64,000 nt of DNA, taken from CAWCXF01 sp963799455. Lineage in GTDB: Bacteria; Pseudomonadota; Alphaproteobacteria; Rhodobacterales; Rhodobacteraceae. The stretch covers positions 1,488,001 to 1,552,000 of the forward strand of contig CAWCXF010000007.1 in assembly GCA_963799455.1 (NCBI GenBank), written 5' to 3'. The stretch's first letter is position 1. Each line of letters starts with the position of its first letter. The translations under genes and the position numbers were made by a program. Shown here one piece after another: positions 43,575 through 54,465 of the stretch. A model generated the notes under the pieces. It did no database searches. It saw only the letters and a program-made list of their open reading frames with translations, and was not told the DNA's origin.

Positions 43575-44183
43575 ATGGCCTTCGAACTCCCCGACCTGCC
43601 CTATCCGCACGACGCGCTGGCCTCCAAGGGCATGTCGCGCGAGACGCTGGAATATCATCACGACATCCACCACAAGGCCTATGTCGACAACGGCAGCAAG
43701 GCGATCGCCGGCACCGAATGGGAGGGCAAGCCGGTCGAGGAGATCGTGCGCGGCACCTATCAGGACGGCGCCGTGGCCCAGAACGGCATCTTCAACAACG
43801 CCTCGCAGCACTGGAACCACACCCAGTTCTGGCAGATGATGACGCCCGAGGGCAAAGGCATCCCCGGCGAGCTGGAGAGCCGCCTCAAGGACGCCTTCGG
43901 CTCGGTCGATCAGTTCAAGGAGCAGTTCGCGGCCGCGGGCCAGGGCCAGTTCGGCTCGGGCTGGGCGTGGCTGGTGATGGGCGAGGACGGGGGCTTGCAG
44001 GTCACCAAGACCGAGAACGGCGTCAACCCGCTCTGCCACGGCCAGACCGCGCTCCTGGGCTGCGACGTGTGGGAGCACTCCTACTACATCGACTTCCGCA
44101 ACAAGCGCCCGGCCTACCTCAAGAACTTCCTCGACGAGCTGGTCAACTGGGAGAACGTCGCCGAGCGCATGACGGTGAGCTGA
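43575..44183 (+). CDS. sodB: Superoxide dismutase [Fe/Mn]
   Basis: A 202-residue cytoplasmic enzyme that removes superoxide. Metal ligands are visible: the first His in LEYHHDIHHKAYVDN, the second in NNASQHWNHTQFWQMM, then Asp and His in LLGCDVWEHSYYIDFRNKRP. FGSGWAWLVMGEDGGLQV is the normal beta hairpin. The motif GQGQFGSGW and the Gln pattern favour iron or cambialistic use over manganese, but that is not certain. GGAAAGGAAG is the ribosome site, and TTGACC at 43510-43515 could be the -35 of its own promoter, with CACTAG about 17 bases further on. Confidence 0.95.
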   Translation: MAFELPDLPYPHDALASKGMSRETLEYHHDIHHKAYVDNGSKAIAGTEWEGKPVEEIVRGTYQDGAVAQNGIFNNASQHWNHTQFWQMMTPEGKGIPGELESRLKDAFGSVDQFKEQFAAAGQGQFGSGWAWLVMGEDGGLQVTKTENGVNPLCHGQTALLGCDVWEHSYYIDFRNKRPAYLKNFLDELVNWENVAERMTVS

Positions 44184-44471
44184 TCTCTCGATCGAGGGGC
44201 GCCCGGCCCCGGGGGATGCGCAGGCGGCCGCGTGCGTCGCTCGGGCGCCTTCCGGGGGCGATGATCGGCACCGCGCGGCAGGCGGCGGGTCGTCCGCATC
44301 GGAGGGGCCGTCACGGCCGCGGACCGATGGCCGGCGGTCGGGCTCGCCTAGGGCCGCTGCGCCGTCGCATCCGCGATGGGGCACGGCTTTGCCGCCGCGG
44401 CGGGCAGGCCGCGGGTCTCGGCGGCCGCGGCGCGCGACGGGGCGCCGCCGCGCCCTGACGGCGCGCAGGGG
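44184..44471. other. Gene-free stretch before the Atm1-type ABC gene
   Basis: No gene seen. The region is Arg- and Ala-coding in all frames. A promoter for the next gene lies at its end. Confidence 0.4.
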
Positions 44472-44500
44472 TGGTCAGGCGCCGTCTCCGCCCCTAACTG
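44472..44500 (+). promoter_or_regulatory. Putative promoter of the Atm1-type ABC gene
   Basis: TGGTCA, 17 bases, TAACTG, then 6 bases to an ATG at 44507. That ATG is out of frame with the ABC gene by one base; adding one C to the C-run at 44516-44519 would connect it (MPHPPTDPFVTDAA). This makes it likely that the true start is 44507 and that a base is missing. Confidence 0.45.
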
Positions 44501-44532
44501 CGCGGGATGCCCCATCCCCGACGGACCCCTTC

Positions 44533-46378
44533 GTGACGGACGCCGCGAGCGCCGGCTCCGCGGCGCGTGACGATCCCCGGGAGGCGAGCGGCCTCGGCGT
44601 CATCCGCCGCGTCGCCCCCTACCTCTGGCCCGCCGAGCATCCTTGGGTGAGGCGCCGGGTGGTGCTCGCCATGCTGGCGCTGCTGGTCTCCAAGCTGATC
44701 GCGGTCGCCACGCCCTACTTCTACAAGGTCGCCGTGGACAAGCTCGCGGGCGAGGGCGCGGCCGACCCGGCCTGGACGCTGGGCCTCGGCGCGGTGGGCC
44801 TCACGGTCGCCTACGGCCTGGCGCGGCTGGCGAACGTGGGCTTCCAGCAGCTGCGGGACGTGATCTTCGCCCGCGTCGGCCAGCGCGCGCTGCGCGCGCT
44901 CGCTCTGCGGACCTTCACCCACATCCACCGCCTGTCGATGCGCTACCACATCGGGCGCAAGACCGGCGGTCTCAGCAGGATCATGGAGCGCGGGGTCAAG
45001 GGGGTCGAGTTCCTGCTGCGGTTCCTGCTGTTCTCGATCGGGCCGCTGGTGCTGGAGCTGGTGCTGATCGGCGTGATCCTCGCGGTCGCCTTCGACATCA
45101 CCTACCTCCTCGTCGTGGGCGTCACCATCGCGCTCTACGTCTGGTTCACCTTCAAGGTGACCGAGTGGCGGGTGCAGATCCGGCGCGAGATGAACGACCA
45201 GGATACCGACGCCAACCAGAAGGCGATCGACAGCCTGCTGAACTTCGAGACCGTCAAGTACTTCGGGGCCGAGGCGTGGGAGGCGCGGCGCTACGACGGC
45301 GCCATGGCGGGCTACGAGTCGGCCGCCGTGCGCACCATCAACTCGCTCGCCTTCCTCAACGCCGGGCAGTCCGTCATCATCACCGCGGGGCTCGTGGCCG
45401 TGATGGTGATGGCGGCGCTGGGCGTCTCCTCGGGCGCGCTCACGGTGGGCGACTTCGTGATGGTCAACGCCTACATGATCCAGATCACCCTGCCGCTCAA
45501 CTTCCTCGGCACGGTCTACCGCGAGATCCGCCAGGCGCTGATCGACATGGCCGCGATGTTCGGCCTCCTGGAGCAGCCCGCCGAGGTCCGCGACGCGCAG
45601 GGCGCGAGGCGGCTGGAGGTGACGGGCGGCGAGGTCGTGCTCGACGAGGTGCGCTTCGGCTACGAGGAGGCGCGGCCCATCCTCAAGGGCGTGTCGATCC
45701 GCGCGGGCGCGGGCCAGACGGTGGCGATCGTCGGCCCCTCGGGCTCGGGCAAGTCCACCATCGGGCGGCTCCTGTTCCGGTTCTACGACGTGGGTGGCGG
45801 CGCCGTGCGCATCGACGGCCAGGACGTGCGCGAGGTCACGCAGGACTCGCTCCACGCCGCCATCGGGGTGGTCCCTCAGGACACGGTGCTCTTCAACGAC
45901 ACCATCCTTTACAACATCGCCTACGGCCGCCCGTCGGCCTCGCGCGAGGAGATCGAGGCCGCGGCGCGCGCGGCCCAGATCCACGGCTTCGTCGCCGCGC
46001 TCCCCGAGGGCTACGACACGATGGTCGGCGAGCGGGGCCTGAAGCTCTCGGGCGGCGAGAAGCAGCGCGTGGGCATCGCGCGCACGCTGCTGAAGGATTC
46101 CGCCGATCCTGCTGCTCGACGAGGCGACGAGCGCGCTCGACACCGAGACCGAGCGCGACATCCAGGCGTCGCTCGCCGAGATGGGCCGCGGCCGCACGGT
46201 GCTGACCATCGCGCATCGCCTCTCCACGGTGGTGGACGCCGACCGCATCGTCGTGCTGGAGGACGGCCGCGTGACCGAGGAGGGCACCCACGACCAGCTC
46301 CTCGCCCGGGGCGGGCGCTACGCCTCGATGTATCAACGTCAGATGGCCGAGGAGGAGGTCGCGGAGGCGGCCGAGTGA
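44533..46378 (+). pseudogene. Atm1-type ABC exporter (mitochondrial Atm1/NaAtm1-like), with a frameshift in the ATPase
   Basis: An ABC half-transporter of about 614 residues: six-span membrane domain first, then the nucleotide-binding domain. The Atm1 family (glutathione-bound heavy metal or Fe-S precursor export) is indicated by GVIRRVAPYLWPAEHPWVRR and the NRRMERGVKGVEFLLRF-like stretch. In the ATPase: Walker A GPSGSGKST, Q-loop VVPQDTVLFNDTILYNIAYG and signature LSGGEKQRVGIARTLLKDS. There the frame changes: GATTCCGCCGATCC at 46098-46111 has one T too many, and the Walker B (ILLLDEATSALD) continues in the +1 frame to the TGA at 46376-46378. Removing the base restores a full-length protein. 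In the given sequence it would be cut off before Walker B. Confidence 0.8.
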
Positions 46379-46792
46379 GGCGCCCGCGAGGCGCTCCCGG
46401 AGGCCGGCGACGGCGGCGTTCGATGGCGTCGGCGAGCGCGGACCGAGCGGAAAGGGCTCCCGCTCGGTGGGCGCCGACGAGCCCGAACGCCTTGGGGGGC
46501 CGGGGCTTGTTCGCCCGCTCGATCGAGGCGTTCGCCATGCCGGGCGAAGGCGGGCGGCTCGAGCCGGACTTCAGAGTCCTCGGCCTGGACGGGGACGAGG
46601 GCCGGGTCCGTCGCGGGGATGCCGACACGGCGCGCGCTCGTCACGCGCGGGATCATCGCGGCCCGTCAAAGCGCGCGCGCAGTGAGGTCCGAGCTTTGGC
46701 TGGACGGCGTGAGGGATCGGCGATGCTGAAGCGTCCCGGCCTTCGGCTCATCGCGGCGAGGCCCGCCCCCGGGCGATCCGTCCCATGACCGA
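46379..46792. other. Gene-free stretch between the ABC exporter and moaA
   Basis: The two genes converge here. No coding frame is convincing. GAGCGGAAAGGGCTCCCGCTC near 46447 is an inverted repeat that could terminate transcription. Confidence 0.35.
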
Positions 46793-47797
46793 TCAGCCCC
46801 CCGTGTGGCTCATGTGCCGGCTGACCTGCCCGTCCGCCCTTTGGCGCGAGTAGTCGAAGTCGTGGCCCTTGGGCTTGCGCGAGATCGCCTCGCGGACGGC
46901 GGCCTCGAGGGCCGCGTCGCCTTCGGAGCCGCGCAGCGGCGCGCGCAGGTCGGCGCGGTCCTCCTGGCCGAGGCACATGAAGAGCTCGCCCGTGCAGGTC
47001 ACGCGCACGCGGTTGCACGACTCGCAGAAGTTGTGGGTGAGCGGCGTGATGAAGCCGATCGTCTGGCCGGTCTCCTCGACCCGGGCGTAGCGCGCGGGCC
47101 CGCCGGTCCTGAGCGGCAGGTCGGTCAGCGTGAACCGCGCCGCCAGCCGCGCGCGGAGATCGGACAGCGCCCAATACTGGCCCACGCGGTCCTCGCCGCC
47201 GAGGTCTCCCATCGGCATGACCTCGATGAAGGTCAGGTCCATGTCGCGCGAGGCGCACCAGGCCGCGAGCGCGAGCAGCTCGTCCTCGTTGAAGCCCGCC
47301 AGCGCCACGGTGTTGATCTTGACCCGCAGCCCCGCCGCCTGCGCGGCGTCGATCCCGCGCAGCACCTGCGGCAGCCGCCCCCAGCGCGTGACGCGGGCGA
47401 AGCGGGCCTCGTCGAGCGTGTCGAGCGAGACGTTGACGCGCCGCACGCCGCAGGACGCGAGATCCGAGGCGAACCGCTCGAGCTGGCTGCCGTTGGTCGT
47501 GAGCGTCAGCTCGCGCAGGGCGCCCGAGCCGAGATGGCGCGACATCCCGCGGAAGAACGTCATGATGTCGCGGCGCACCAGCGGCTCGCCCCCGGTGATC
47601 CGGAGCTTCCTCACGCCGAGCCGGACGAAGGCGCTGCACAGCCGGTCGAGCTCCTCCAGCGTCAGCAGCTCCTTCTTCGGCAGGAACTGCATCTTCTCCG
47701 CCATGCAGTAGACGCAGCGGAAGTCGCAGCGGTCCGTCACCGACACCCGCAGGTAGTCGATGGCGCGGGCGAAGGGATCGACGAGCGGCGCGGTCAT
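46793..47797 (-). CDS. moaA: GTP 3',8-cyclase (molybdenum cofactor biosynthesis)
   Basis: A radical SAM enzyme that begins molybdopterin synthesis from GTP. A 334-residue protein with the SAM cluster CDFRCVYC (Cys24, 28, 31), ITGGEPLVRRDI, TLTTNGSQLERFA and VNVSLDTLDEARF. The second 4Fe-4S cluster, specific to MoaA, is CESCNRVRVTCTGELFMC. It ends in GG, as required for activity with MoaC. A promoter with a -10 lying 6 bases before the ATG implies leaderless translation. It is divergent from the lipoprotein gene at 47917. Confidence 0.95.
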   Translation of the reverse strand: MTAPLVDPFARAIDYLRVSVTDRCDFRCVYCMAEKMQFLPKKELLTLEELDRLCSAFVRLGVRKLRITGGEPLVRRDIMTFFRGMSRHLGSGALRELTLTTNGSQLERFASDLASCGVRRVNVSLDTLDEARFARVTRWGRLPQVLRGIDAAQAAGLRVKINTVALAGFNEDELLALAAWCASRDMDLTFIEVMPMGDLGGEDRVGQYWALSDLRARLAARFTLTDLPLRTGGPARYARVEETGQTIGFITPLTHNFCESCNRVRVTCTGELFMCLGQEDRADLRAPLRGSEGDAALEAAVREAISRKPKGHDFDYSRQRADGQVSRHMSHTGG

Positions 47798-47803
47798 CGC
47801 TCT

Positions 47804-47832
47804 AGGGTAGGGGGGCGGGCGGGCGCTCGCAA
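47804..47832 (-). promoter_or_regulatory. Putative leaderless promoter of moaA
   Basis: On the minus strand TTGCGA, 17 bases, TACCCT, then 6 bases to the ATG. No ribosome site. Confidence 0.5.
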
Positions 47833-47880
47833 GGCGGGCCGGACGAGGGGTGCCGTCACGTCCGCCCCCCGCGCGCCCCG

Positions 47881-47909
47881 TTGCCCGGGCCCGGCGCGCC
47901 GCCTAGGCT
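47881..47909 (+). promoter_or_regulatory. Putative leaderless promoter of the lipoprotein gene
   Basis: TTGCCC, 17 bases, TAGGCT, then 7 bases to the ATG at 47917. It is divergent from the moaA promoter 50 bases away. Confidence 0.5.
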
Positions 47910-47916
47910 GCCCGCC

Positions 47917-48417
47917 ATGACGCCGATCCGCCTCGCACCGCTCCTCGTCCTGGCGCTCGCGGGATGCGCCGCGCCGAGTGCGGGCCCGCCCGGCGGGGGG
48001 CCTCCCGCCCCGGTGGCGATGCCCGCGACGCAGGCCGAGGTCGAGGCCGTGGTCAGCACCGCCGGCCGCTCCCGCGCCGTGCCCCAGGGCGCGCGCACGG
48101 CCGAGGCCTTCGACACCACCACCGAGGCCGAGCGCGCGATCGCCAAGGCCGCGGCGGCAGAGCCCCCCGAGAGCGCGGAGCAGGCGCTCGGCACCACCGT
48201 GGCGAGCTTGGGCGATCCGGCCGATCCGGGGCTGTGGCTCGCCACGCCGCTGGTGTCGGGGACGCGCCCGGGCCGGCTGGTCTATCCCGAGACGGGCGAG
48301 TCGGTGCTGGTGGAGCTGCGCCCCGCCTCGGGCGCCACGCGCATCTCGCTGGCCGCGATCCGGCTCCTCGGCGCGCCGCTCGCGGGGCTGCCCGAGATCG
48401 AGGTCTACGGCCGCTAG
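47917..48417 (+). CDS. Putative lipoprotein
   Basis: A 166-residue protein whose signal ends in a lipobox (LAPLLVLALAGCAAPS, lipidated at the Cys of LAGC). After a Pro/Gly linker, the helical and polar middle reads AEVEAVVSTAGRSRAVPQGA and then TAEAFDTTTEAERAIAKAAA. The C-terminal half is a small beta domain (GLWLATPLVSGTRPGRLVYP and ESVLVELRPASGATRISLAA). I do not recognise the family; similar lipoproteins are annotated only as hypothetical in related genomes. There is no ribosome site; see the promoter entry. Confidence 0.7.
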   Translation: MTPIRLAPLLVLALAGCAAPSAGPPGGGPPAPVAMPATQAEVEAVVSTAGRSRAVPQGARTAEAFDTTTEAERAIAKAAAAEPPESAEQALGTTVASLGDPADPGLWLATPLVSGTRPGRLVYPETGESVLVELRPASGATRISLAAIRLLGAPLAGLPEIEVYGR

Positions 48418-48456
48418 GGCGCCCGGCGCCGCCGGCTCTCCTCCGGCGACGCTTGC

Positions 48457-48516
48457 GCACCCGGCGCCCCGGGCCCGCACCCGGCGCCCCGGGCCCGCAC
48501 CCGGCGGCGCCCCGGG

Positions 48517-48520
<4 letters not shown>
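48457..48520. repeat. 20-bp tandem repeat after glmS
   Basis: The unit GCACCCGGCGCCCCGGGCCC is present at 48457-48476 and 48477-48496, with a third, slightly changed copy ending at the glmS stop. Each unit can form a GC stem, so the array between the convergent glmS and lipoprotein genes could also act as a terminator. Confidence 0.8.
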
Positions 48521-50331
<1,811 letters not shown>

Positions 50332-50332
50332 C

Positions 50333-51676
50333 TCAGGAGCCCTTGGCGCGTTCGCGCAGCCGCTGCATCAGCGCGCGCGCGCGGTCGGGGATGGTGCGCT
50401 GACGCGCCCGGCCGACGGCGAGCGCACCCGGCGGCACGTCGCGGGTGATGACCGAGCCCGAGCCCGTCAGCGCGTGCGCGCCCACGGATACGGGCGCCAC
50501 CAGCATGGTGGCCGAGCCCACGAAGGCGTCGGCGCCGATCGTCGTGCGGTGCTTCGACACTCCGTCGTAGTTGCAGGTCACGGTGCCCGCGCCGAGGTTC
50601 GCCCGCGCGCCGACCTCGGCGTCGCCGACGTAGCTCAGATGCGGCACCTTGGCGCCGTGGCCGATGGTGGCCTCCTTGACCTCGACGAAGTTGCCGACGC
50701 GCGCGCCGCGGCCCACGCGCGCGCCGGGGCGCAGCCGCGCGTAGGGGCCGACGACGGCGCCGGCCTCGACCACGCAGCCCTCCAGATGGCTGAAGGCGCG
50801 CACCCGCGCGCCGCCCTCGACGCGCACGCCCGGGCCGAAGACGACGTGGGGCTCGACCACCGCGTCGCGCCCGATCAGCGTGTCGCGCGAGAAGTGCACC
50901 GTGGAGGGCGCCGTCAGCGTCACGCCCTCCTCCAGCATGTGCATCCTCGCGGCGTCCTGGAAGGCGGCCTCGGCGGCGGCGAGGTCGGCGCGCGAGTTGA
51001 CGCCCATCGTCTCGCCCTCCTCGCAGACCACGACCTCGGCGCGCAGGCCCCGCGCGGTCGCCACGCCCACCACGTCGGTGAGGTAGAACTCCCCCGAGGC
51101 GTTGTCGTCGCGCACCGCCTCGATCAGATCCCACAGCGTCTCGGCGCCCGCCATCACGACGCCGGAGTTGCACAGCCGCACCGCGCGCTCGTCGGCGCGC
51201 GCGTCGGCGTGCTCGACGATCCGCACCAGCCGCCCGTCCTCGACGATGAGCCGTCCGTAGCGGCCGGGCTCCTCGGCCTCGAAGCCGAGCACCACCACGT
51301 CGGCGCCCTTGGCGCGCGCCTCGGCCATGTCCGAGAGCGTCTGGGGCCGGATGAAGGGCGTGTCGCCGTAAAGCACCAGCACGTCGCCCGAGAAGCCCTC
51401 CAGCGCGCCCTTCGCCTGGCCGACGGCGTGCGCGGTGCCGCGCCGCTCGCGCTGGATGACCACGCGCGCCTCGGACGCCTCGGCCTGCACCGCGAGGCGC
51501 ACCAGGTCGGCCCCGACGCCCGCGACGACCACGGTGCGCGCGGGGTTCAGCGCCTCGCCCGCGGCGAGCGCGTGCGAGATCAGCGGCGCGCCCGCGACCT
51601 CGTGCAGCACCTTGGGCAGCTCGGAGCGCATCCGCGTCCCCTCGCCCGCGGCGAGCACGATCAACGCTGTGGGCAT
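50333..51676 (-). CDS. glmU: Bifunctional UDP-N-acetylglucosamine pyrophosphorylase / glucosamine-1-phosphate N-acetyltransferase
   Basis: Carries out the last two steps to UDP-GlcNAc. 447 residues. The N-terminal uridyltransferase has the LAAGEGTRMRSELPKVLHEV motif, then VLYGDTPFIRPQTL and GEFYLTDVVGVA. The C-terminal left-handed beta helix of hexapeptides begins near VTLTAPSTVHFSRDTLIGRD; GNFVEVKEATIGHGAKVPHL and NYDGVSKHRTTIGADAFVGS carry the acetyltransferase site with its catalytic His. GGGAGGGA precedes the ATG at 51674-51676. Transcribed before glmS. Confidence 0.95.
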   Translation of the reverse strand: MPTALIVLAAGEGTRMRSELPKVLHEVAGAPLISHALAAGEALNPARTVVVAGVGADLVRLAVQAEASEARVVIQRERRGTAHAVGQAKGALEGFSGDVLVLYGDTPFIRPQTLSDMAEARAKGADVVVLGFEAEEPGRYGRLIVEDGRLVRIVEHADARADERAVRLCNSGVVMAGAETLWDLIEAVRDDNASGEFYLTDVVGVATARGLRAEVVVCEEGETMGVNSRADLAAAEAAFQDAARMHMLEEGVTLTAPSTVHFSRDTLIGRDAVVEPHVVFGPGVRVEGGARVRAFSHLEGCVVEAGAVVGPYARLRPGARVGRGARVGNFVEVKEATIGHGAKVPHLSYVGDAEVGARANLGAGTVTCNYDGVSKHRTTIGADAFVGSATMLVAPVSVGAHALTGSGSVITRDVPPGALAVGRARQRTIPDRARALMQRLRERAKGS

Positions 51677-51705
51677 GGCGTCCCTCCCCGGGTCCCGGCC
51701 GTCCG

Positions 51706-51733
51706 CTTCTACCCGGCGCGCCGGCGCCCGCAA
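51706..51733 (-). promoter_or_regulatory. Putative promoter of glmU-glmS
   Basis: On the minus strand TTGCGG, 16 bases, TAGAAG, with a 30-base leader that contains the glmU ribosome site. It lies back to back with the promoter of the phosphatase gene. Confidence 0.45.
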
Positions 51734-51768
51734 GGCCGCGCGCTCGTGCGTCGGGGCGCCGGGCGTGC

Positions 51769-51774
51769 TAGCTC
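51769..51774 (+). promoter_or_regulatory. Putative -10 of the phosphoglycolate phosphatase gene
   Basis: TAGCTC ends 7 bases before the ATG at 51782. The -35 (GTGCGT at 51746) is weak. There is no ribosome site. Confidence 0.35.
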
Positions 51775-51781
51775 CGGCGTC

Positions 51782-52462
51782 ATGACAACCGTGATCCTCG
51801 ATCTCGACGGGACGCTGGCCGACACGGCCGCGGACCTGATCGCCGCCGCCAACGCCTGCTTCGCCGCGCGCGGCGAGCCGCCCCCCCTCGACCCCGAGCG
51901 CGACCGCGCCACCGCCTTCCGCGGCGGGCGCGCCATGCTGCGGCTGGGGCTGGAGCGCGCCCGCGGCGCCTGGACGGAAGGAGAGGTGGACGCCGACTAC
52001 GACCCGCTGCTGCGGCACTACGGGGAGGCGATCGACGCGCACTCGAAGATGTATCCCGGCGCGGTGGAGGCGCTGCGCGAGTGCCGCGCGAGGGGCTGGC
52101 GGGTGGGCGTTTGCACCAACAAGCCCGAGGGCTTGGCCCAGACGCTGCTCGCGCGGCTCGGCGTGCGCGAGCTGTTCCACGCCGTGGTCGGCGCCGACAC
52201 GCTGCCCGTGCACAAGCCCGACGCGGAGGCGTTCCGCGAGACGGTCGCGCGCGCGGGCGGCGACATGGCGCGCGCGCTGATGGTGGGCGACACCGAGACC
52301 GACCATCGCACCGCGCGCGCGGCCGGCGTGCCGTCCGTGCTGGTGGCCTTCGGGCCCGAGGGCGAGGGCATCGCGCGGCTCGGCCCCGACGCGCTGCTGC
52401 ACGACTACGCGGCGCTGACGGAGACGGTGGAGCGGCTCGTGCGCGTCGAGGCGCCGGGCTGA
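51782..52462 (+). CDS. gph: HAD-family phosphoglycolate phosphatase
   Basis: A 226-residue hydrolase of 2-phosphoglycolate, formed when DNA ends or Rubisco products are repaired. HAD motifs: I, VILDLDGTLADTAADL with nucleophile Asp7; II, VGVCTNKPEG; III, the Lys in LPVHKPDAEAF; and IV, ALMVGDTETDHRTARAAG. The cap domain (ARGGRAMLRLGLERAR-like) and length fit Gph. Other HAD phosphatases of the same group cannot be excluded. It is divergent from glmU. Confidence 0.85.
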   Translation: MTTVILDLDGTLADTAADLIAAANACFAARGEPPPLDPERDRATAFRGGRAMLRLGLERARGAWTEGEVDADYDPLLRHYGEAIDAHSKMYPGAVEALRECRARGWRVGVCTNKPEGLAQTLLARLGVRELFHAVVGADTLPVHKPDAEAFRETVARAGGDMARALMVGDTETDHRTARAAGVPSVLVAFGPEGEGIARLGPDALLHDYAALTETVERLVRVEAPG

Positions 52463-52526
52463 GGGGCGATGGCGCCGGCGGGGACGCTCGGCTACATCTC
52501 GAGGCGCCGGCAGGGGGAGGGATGCG

Positions 52527-53687
52527 ATGTTCATGAGCTCCATGCGCTTCGATCTCGGCGAGGAGGCCGAGGCGATCCGCGAGGCGGTCCACCGCTGGGC
52601 GCAGGAGCGCGTGCGCCCGATCGCCGCGGAGATCGACCGCTCCAACGCCTTCCCGCCCGAGCTGTGGCGCGAGATGGGCGATCTGGGCCTCCTCGGCATC
52701 ACCGTGCCGGAGGAGCATGGCGGCGCGGGGCTGGGCTACCTCGCCCACGCCGTCGCCGTCGAGGAGATCGCGCGCGCCTCGGCCTCGGTCTCGCTGAGCT
52801 ACGGCGCCCACTCGAACCTCTGCGTCAACCAGATCGCGCTCAACGGCACCGAGGAGCAGCGCCAGCGCTTCCTGCCTCGCCTGGTGACGGGCGAGCACGT
52901 CGGCGCGCTGGCCATGTCGGAGGCCGGCGCGGGCTCTGACGTGGTCGGCATGAAGCTCAGGGCCGAGAAGCGCAACGACCGCTACGTGCTCAACGGCACC
53001 AAGTACTGGATCACCAACGGCCCCGACGCCGACGTGGCGGTGGTCTACGCCAAGACCGACCCGGAGGCGGGCTCGAAGGGCATCACCGCCTTCCTGATCG
53101 AGCGGGGCCTCAACGGCTTCTCCACGGGCCCCCACTTCGACAAGCTCGGGATGCGCGGCTCCAACACCGGCGAGCTGATCTTCGAGGACTGCGAGGTGCC
53201 CTTCGAGAACGTGCTGGGCGAGGAGGGGCGCGGCGTCGCGGTCCTGATGTCGGGCCTCGACTACGAGCGCGTGGTGCTGTCGGGGATCGGGGTGGGCATC
53301 ATGGCCGCCTGCCTCGACGAGGTGATGCCCTACCTGCGCGAGCGCCGGCAGTTCGGCCAGCGGATCGGCGACTTCCAGCTCATGCAGGCCAAGGTCGCCG
53401 ACATGTACACGGCGATGAACACCGCGCGCGCTTACCTCTACGAGGTCGCGCGCGCCTGCGACCGCGGCGAGGTCACGCGCCAGGACGCCGCCGCCTGCGT
53501 GCTCTACTGCTCGGAGGTCGCCATGACGCAGGCCCACCAGGCGGTGCAGGCGATGGGCGGCGCGGGCTTCCTCAGCGACTCGCCGGTGTCGCGCCTCTTC
53601 CGCGACGCCAAGCTGATGGAGATCGGCGCGGGCACCTCGGAGATCCGGCGGATGCTGATCGGGCGCGAGCTGATGGCGGCGGAGTGA
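52527..53687 (+). CDS. ivd: Isovaleryl-CoA dehydrogenase
   Basis: Third step of leucine breakdown (isovaleryl-CoA to 3-methylcrotonyl-CoA), FAD-dependent. A 386-residue acyl-CoA dehydrogenase. Signature 1, LAMSEAGAGSDVVGMKLRAE, and signature 2, QAHQAVQAMGGAGFLSDSPV, are intact. The catalytic Glu of the isovaleryl branch lies in SGLDYERVVLSG, and NGTKYWITNGPDADVAVVYA is the normal FAD loop. Tyrosine and glycine patterns match IVD more than the short-chain enzymes. The ribosome site GGGGGAGGGATGCG precedes the ATG. The rest of a leucine operon (liuBCD) is not in the window; accessory DNA follows at once. Confidence 0.92.
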   Translation: MFMSSMRFDLGEEAEAIREAVHRWAQERVRPIAAEIDRSNAFPPELWREMGDLGLLGITVPEEHGGAGLGYLAHAVAVEEIARASASVSLSYGAHSNLCVNQIALNGTEEQRQRFLPRLVTGEHVGALAMSEAGAGSDVVGMKLRAEKRNDRYVLNGTKYWITNGPDADVAVVYAKTDPEAGSKGITAFLIERGLNGFSTGPHFDKLGMRGSNTGELIFEDCEVPFENVLGEEGRGVAVLMSGLDYERVVLSGIGVGIMAACLDEVMPYLRERRQFGQRIGDFQLMQAKVADMYTAMNTARAYLYEVARACDRGEVTRQDAAACVLYCSEVAMTQAHQAVQAMGGAGFLSDSPVSRLFRDAKLMEIGAGTSEIRRMLIGRELMAAE

Positions 53688-54225
53688 GGGCCGGCCGAGC
53701 GCGGACGCCTCGAGGTCAGGGAGAGGGCCGCGTTCACACCTCGATGCTCGCCATCGCTGGTCATGAGCCACTGATCCCGGTCATCCCGCTGCGATGAGGT
53801 CGGCTCCGCCCCCTCTGGGGAGGCATGCCGGCGCTCAGGGCTCGGCCCCCCGGCTCCGAGCCCCGCCGACGGGACGACGGGGTCGCCTTCGGACGACTTC
53901 TCCCGCGTGCGGGAGGCAGGAGGCACGCCCGCGGATCCCGTGGGTGTGCCCGGGAAGCCTTCGGAGACCACCCGTCCTCGGTCATCCAGGCGCGGATCGT
54001 CATCCCTTTCGACTACGCGGCTCCCGACCAGCCGGTGTCGCTGAACGCCATCGCCCTCGTCGGCGGCCGGTTGAGCCGTGTTCGATGCGAGGCACGGGAC
54101 GGGTCCGTCGGCTGCGCGGCGGACGGGATGATCCGTGAGCGTCCGCCGACCCCGCTCTGCTGCCTGTTGAGGGTGAGGGTGAGGGATGGTGTCCACCATG
54201 GACGGGGGTGGAGTGCCCTGTGTTC
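53688..54225. other. Accessory stretch without a recognisable gene
   Basis: Short frames on both strands, none with a family I recognise. Lower coding quality and the IS remnants that follow suggest decayed mobile DNA. Confidence 0.4.
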
Positions 54226-54430
54226 TCACCGGACGGCCCGGTTGGAGGCGAGCGCTTCGGGGAGATCGCTGGGCGAGCGCATGCGCGGTGCGCAGTGAGG
54301 GTGGACCGTGTCGTAGTCGTTGACCCCCCCGGCGACGAGCCCGAGCGCCGTGGCGGCGTCGGGCCGCTGCGTGACGCGAACGTGGTCGCGCTCGAGGGTG
54401 CTTGGCCCGCCCCCCCTTTGGAGGGGTTCA
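54226..54430 (-). pseudogene. IS3-family transposase remnant (C-terminal end)
   Basis: On the minus strand the frame reads DAATALGLVAGGVNDYDTVH, then PHCAPRMRSPSDLPEALASN and a stop at 54226-54228. This matches the C-terminus of IS3-family OrfB (typical DYNTVRPHSALGMKSP). The rest of the gene, including the DDE residues, is missing or unreadable upstream. Confidence 0.6.
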
Positions 54431-54465
54431 CCTGTGATGTCGGCTGAGGCCGCGGAGGAGGGTCC

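Noticed and set aside
46098..46111. Programmed frameshift in the Atm1-type gene
   Set aside because: No slippery heptamer or stimulatory stem that I can see, and the family never uses one here.
50332..50420. glmS ribozyme
   Set aside because: glmS follows glmU by one base, so there is no leader to hold one; the ribozyme is typical of Gram-positive bacteria.
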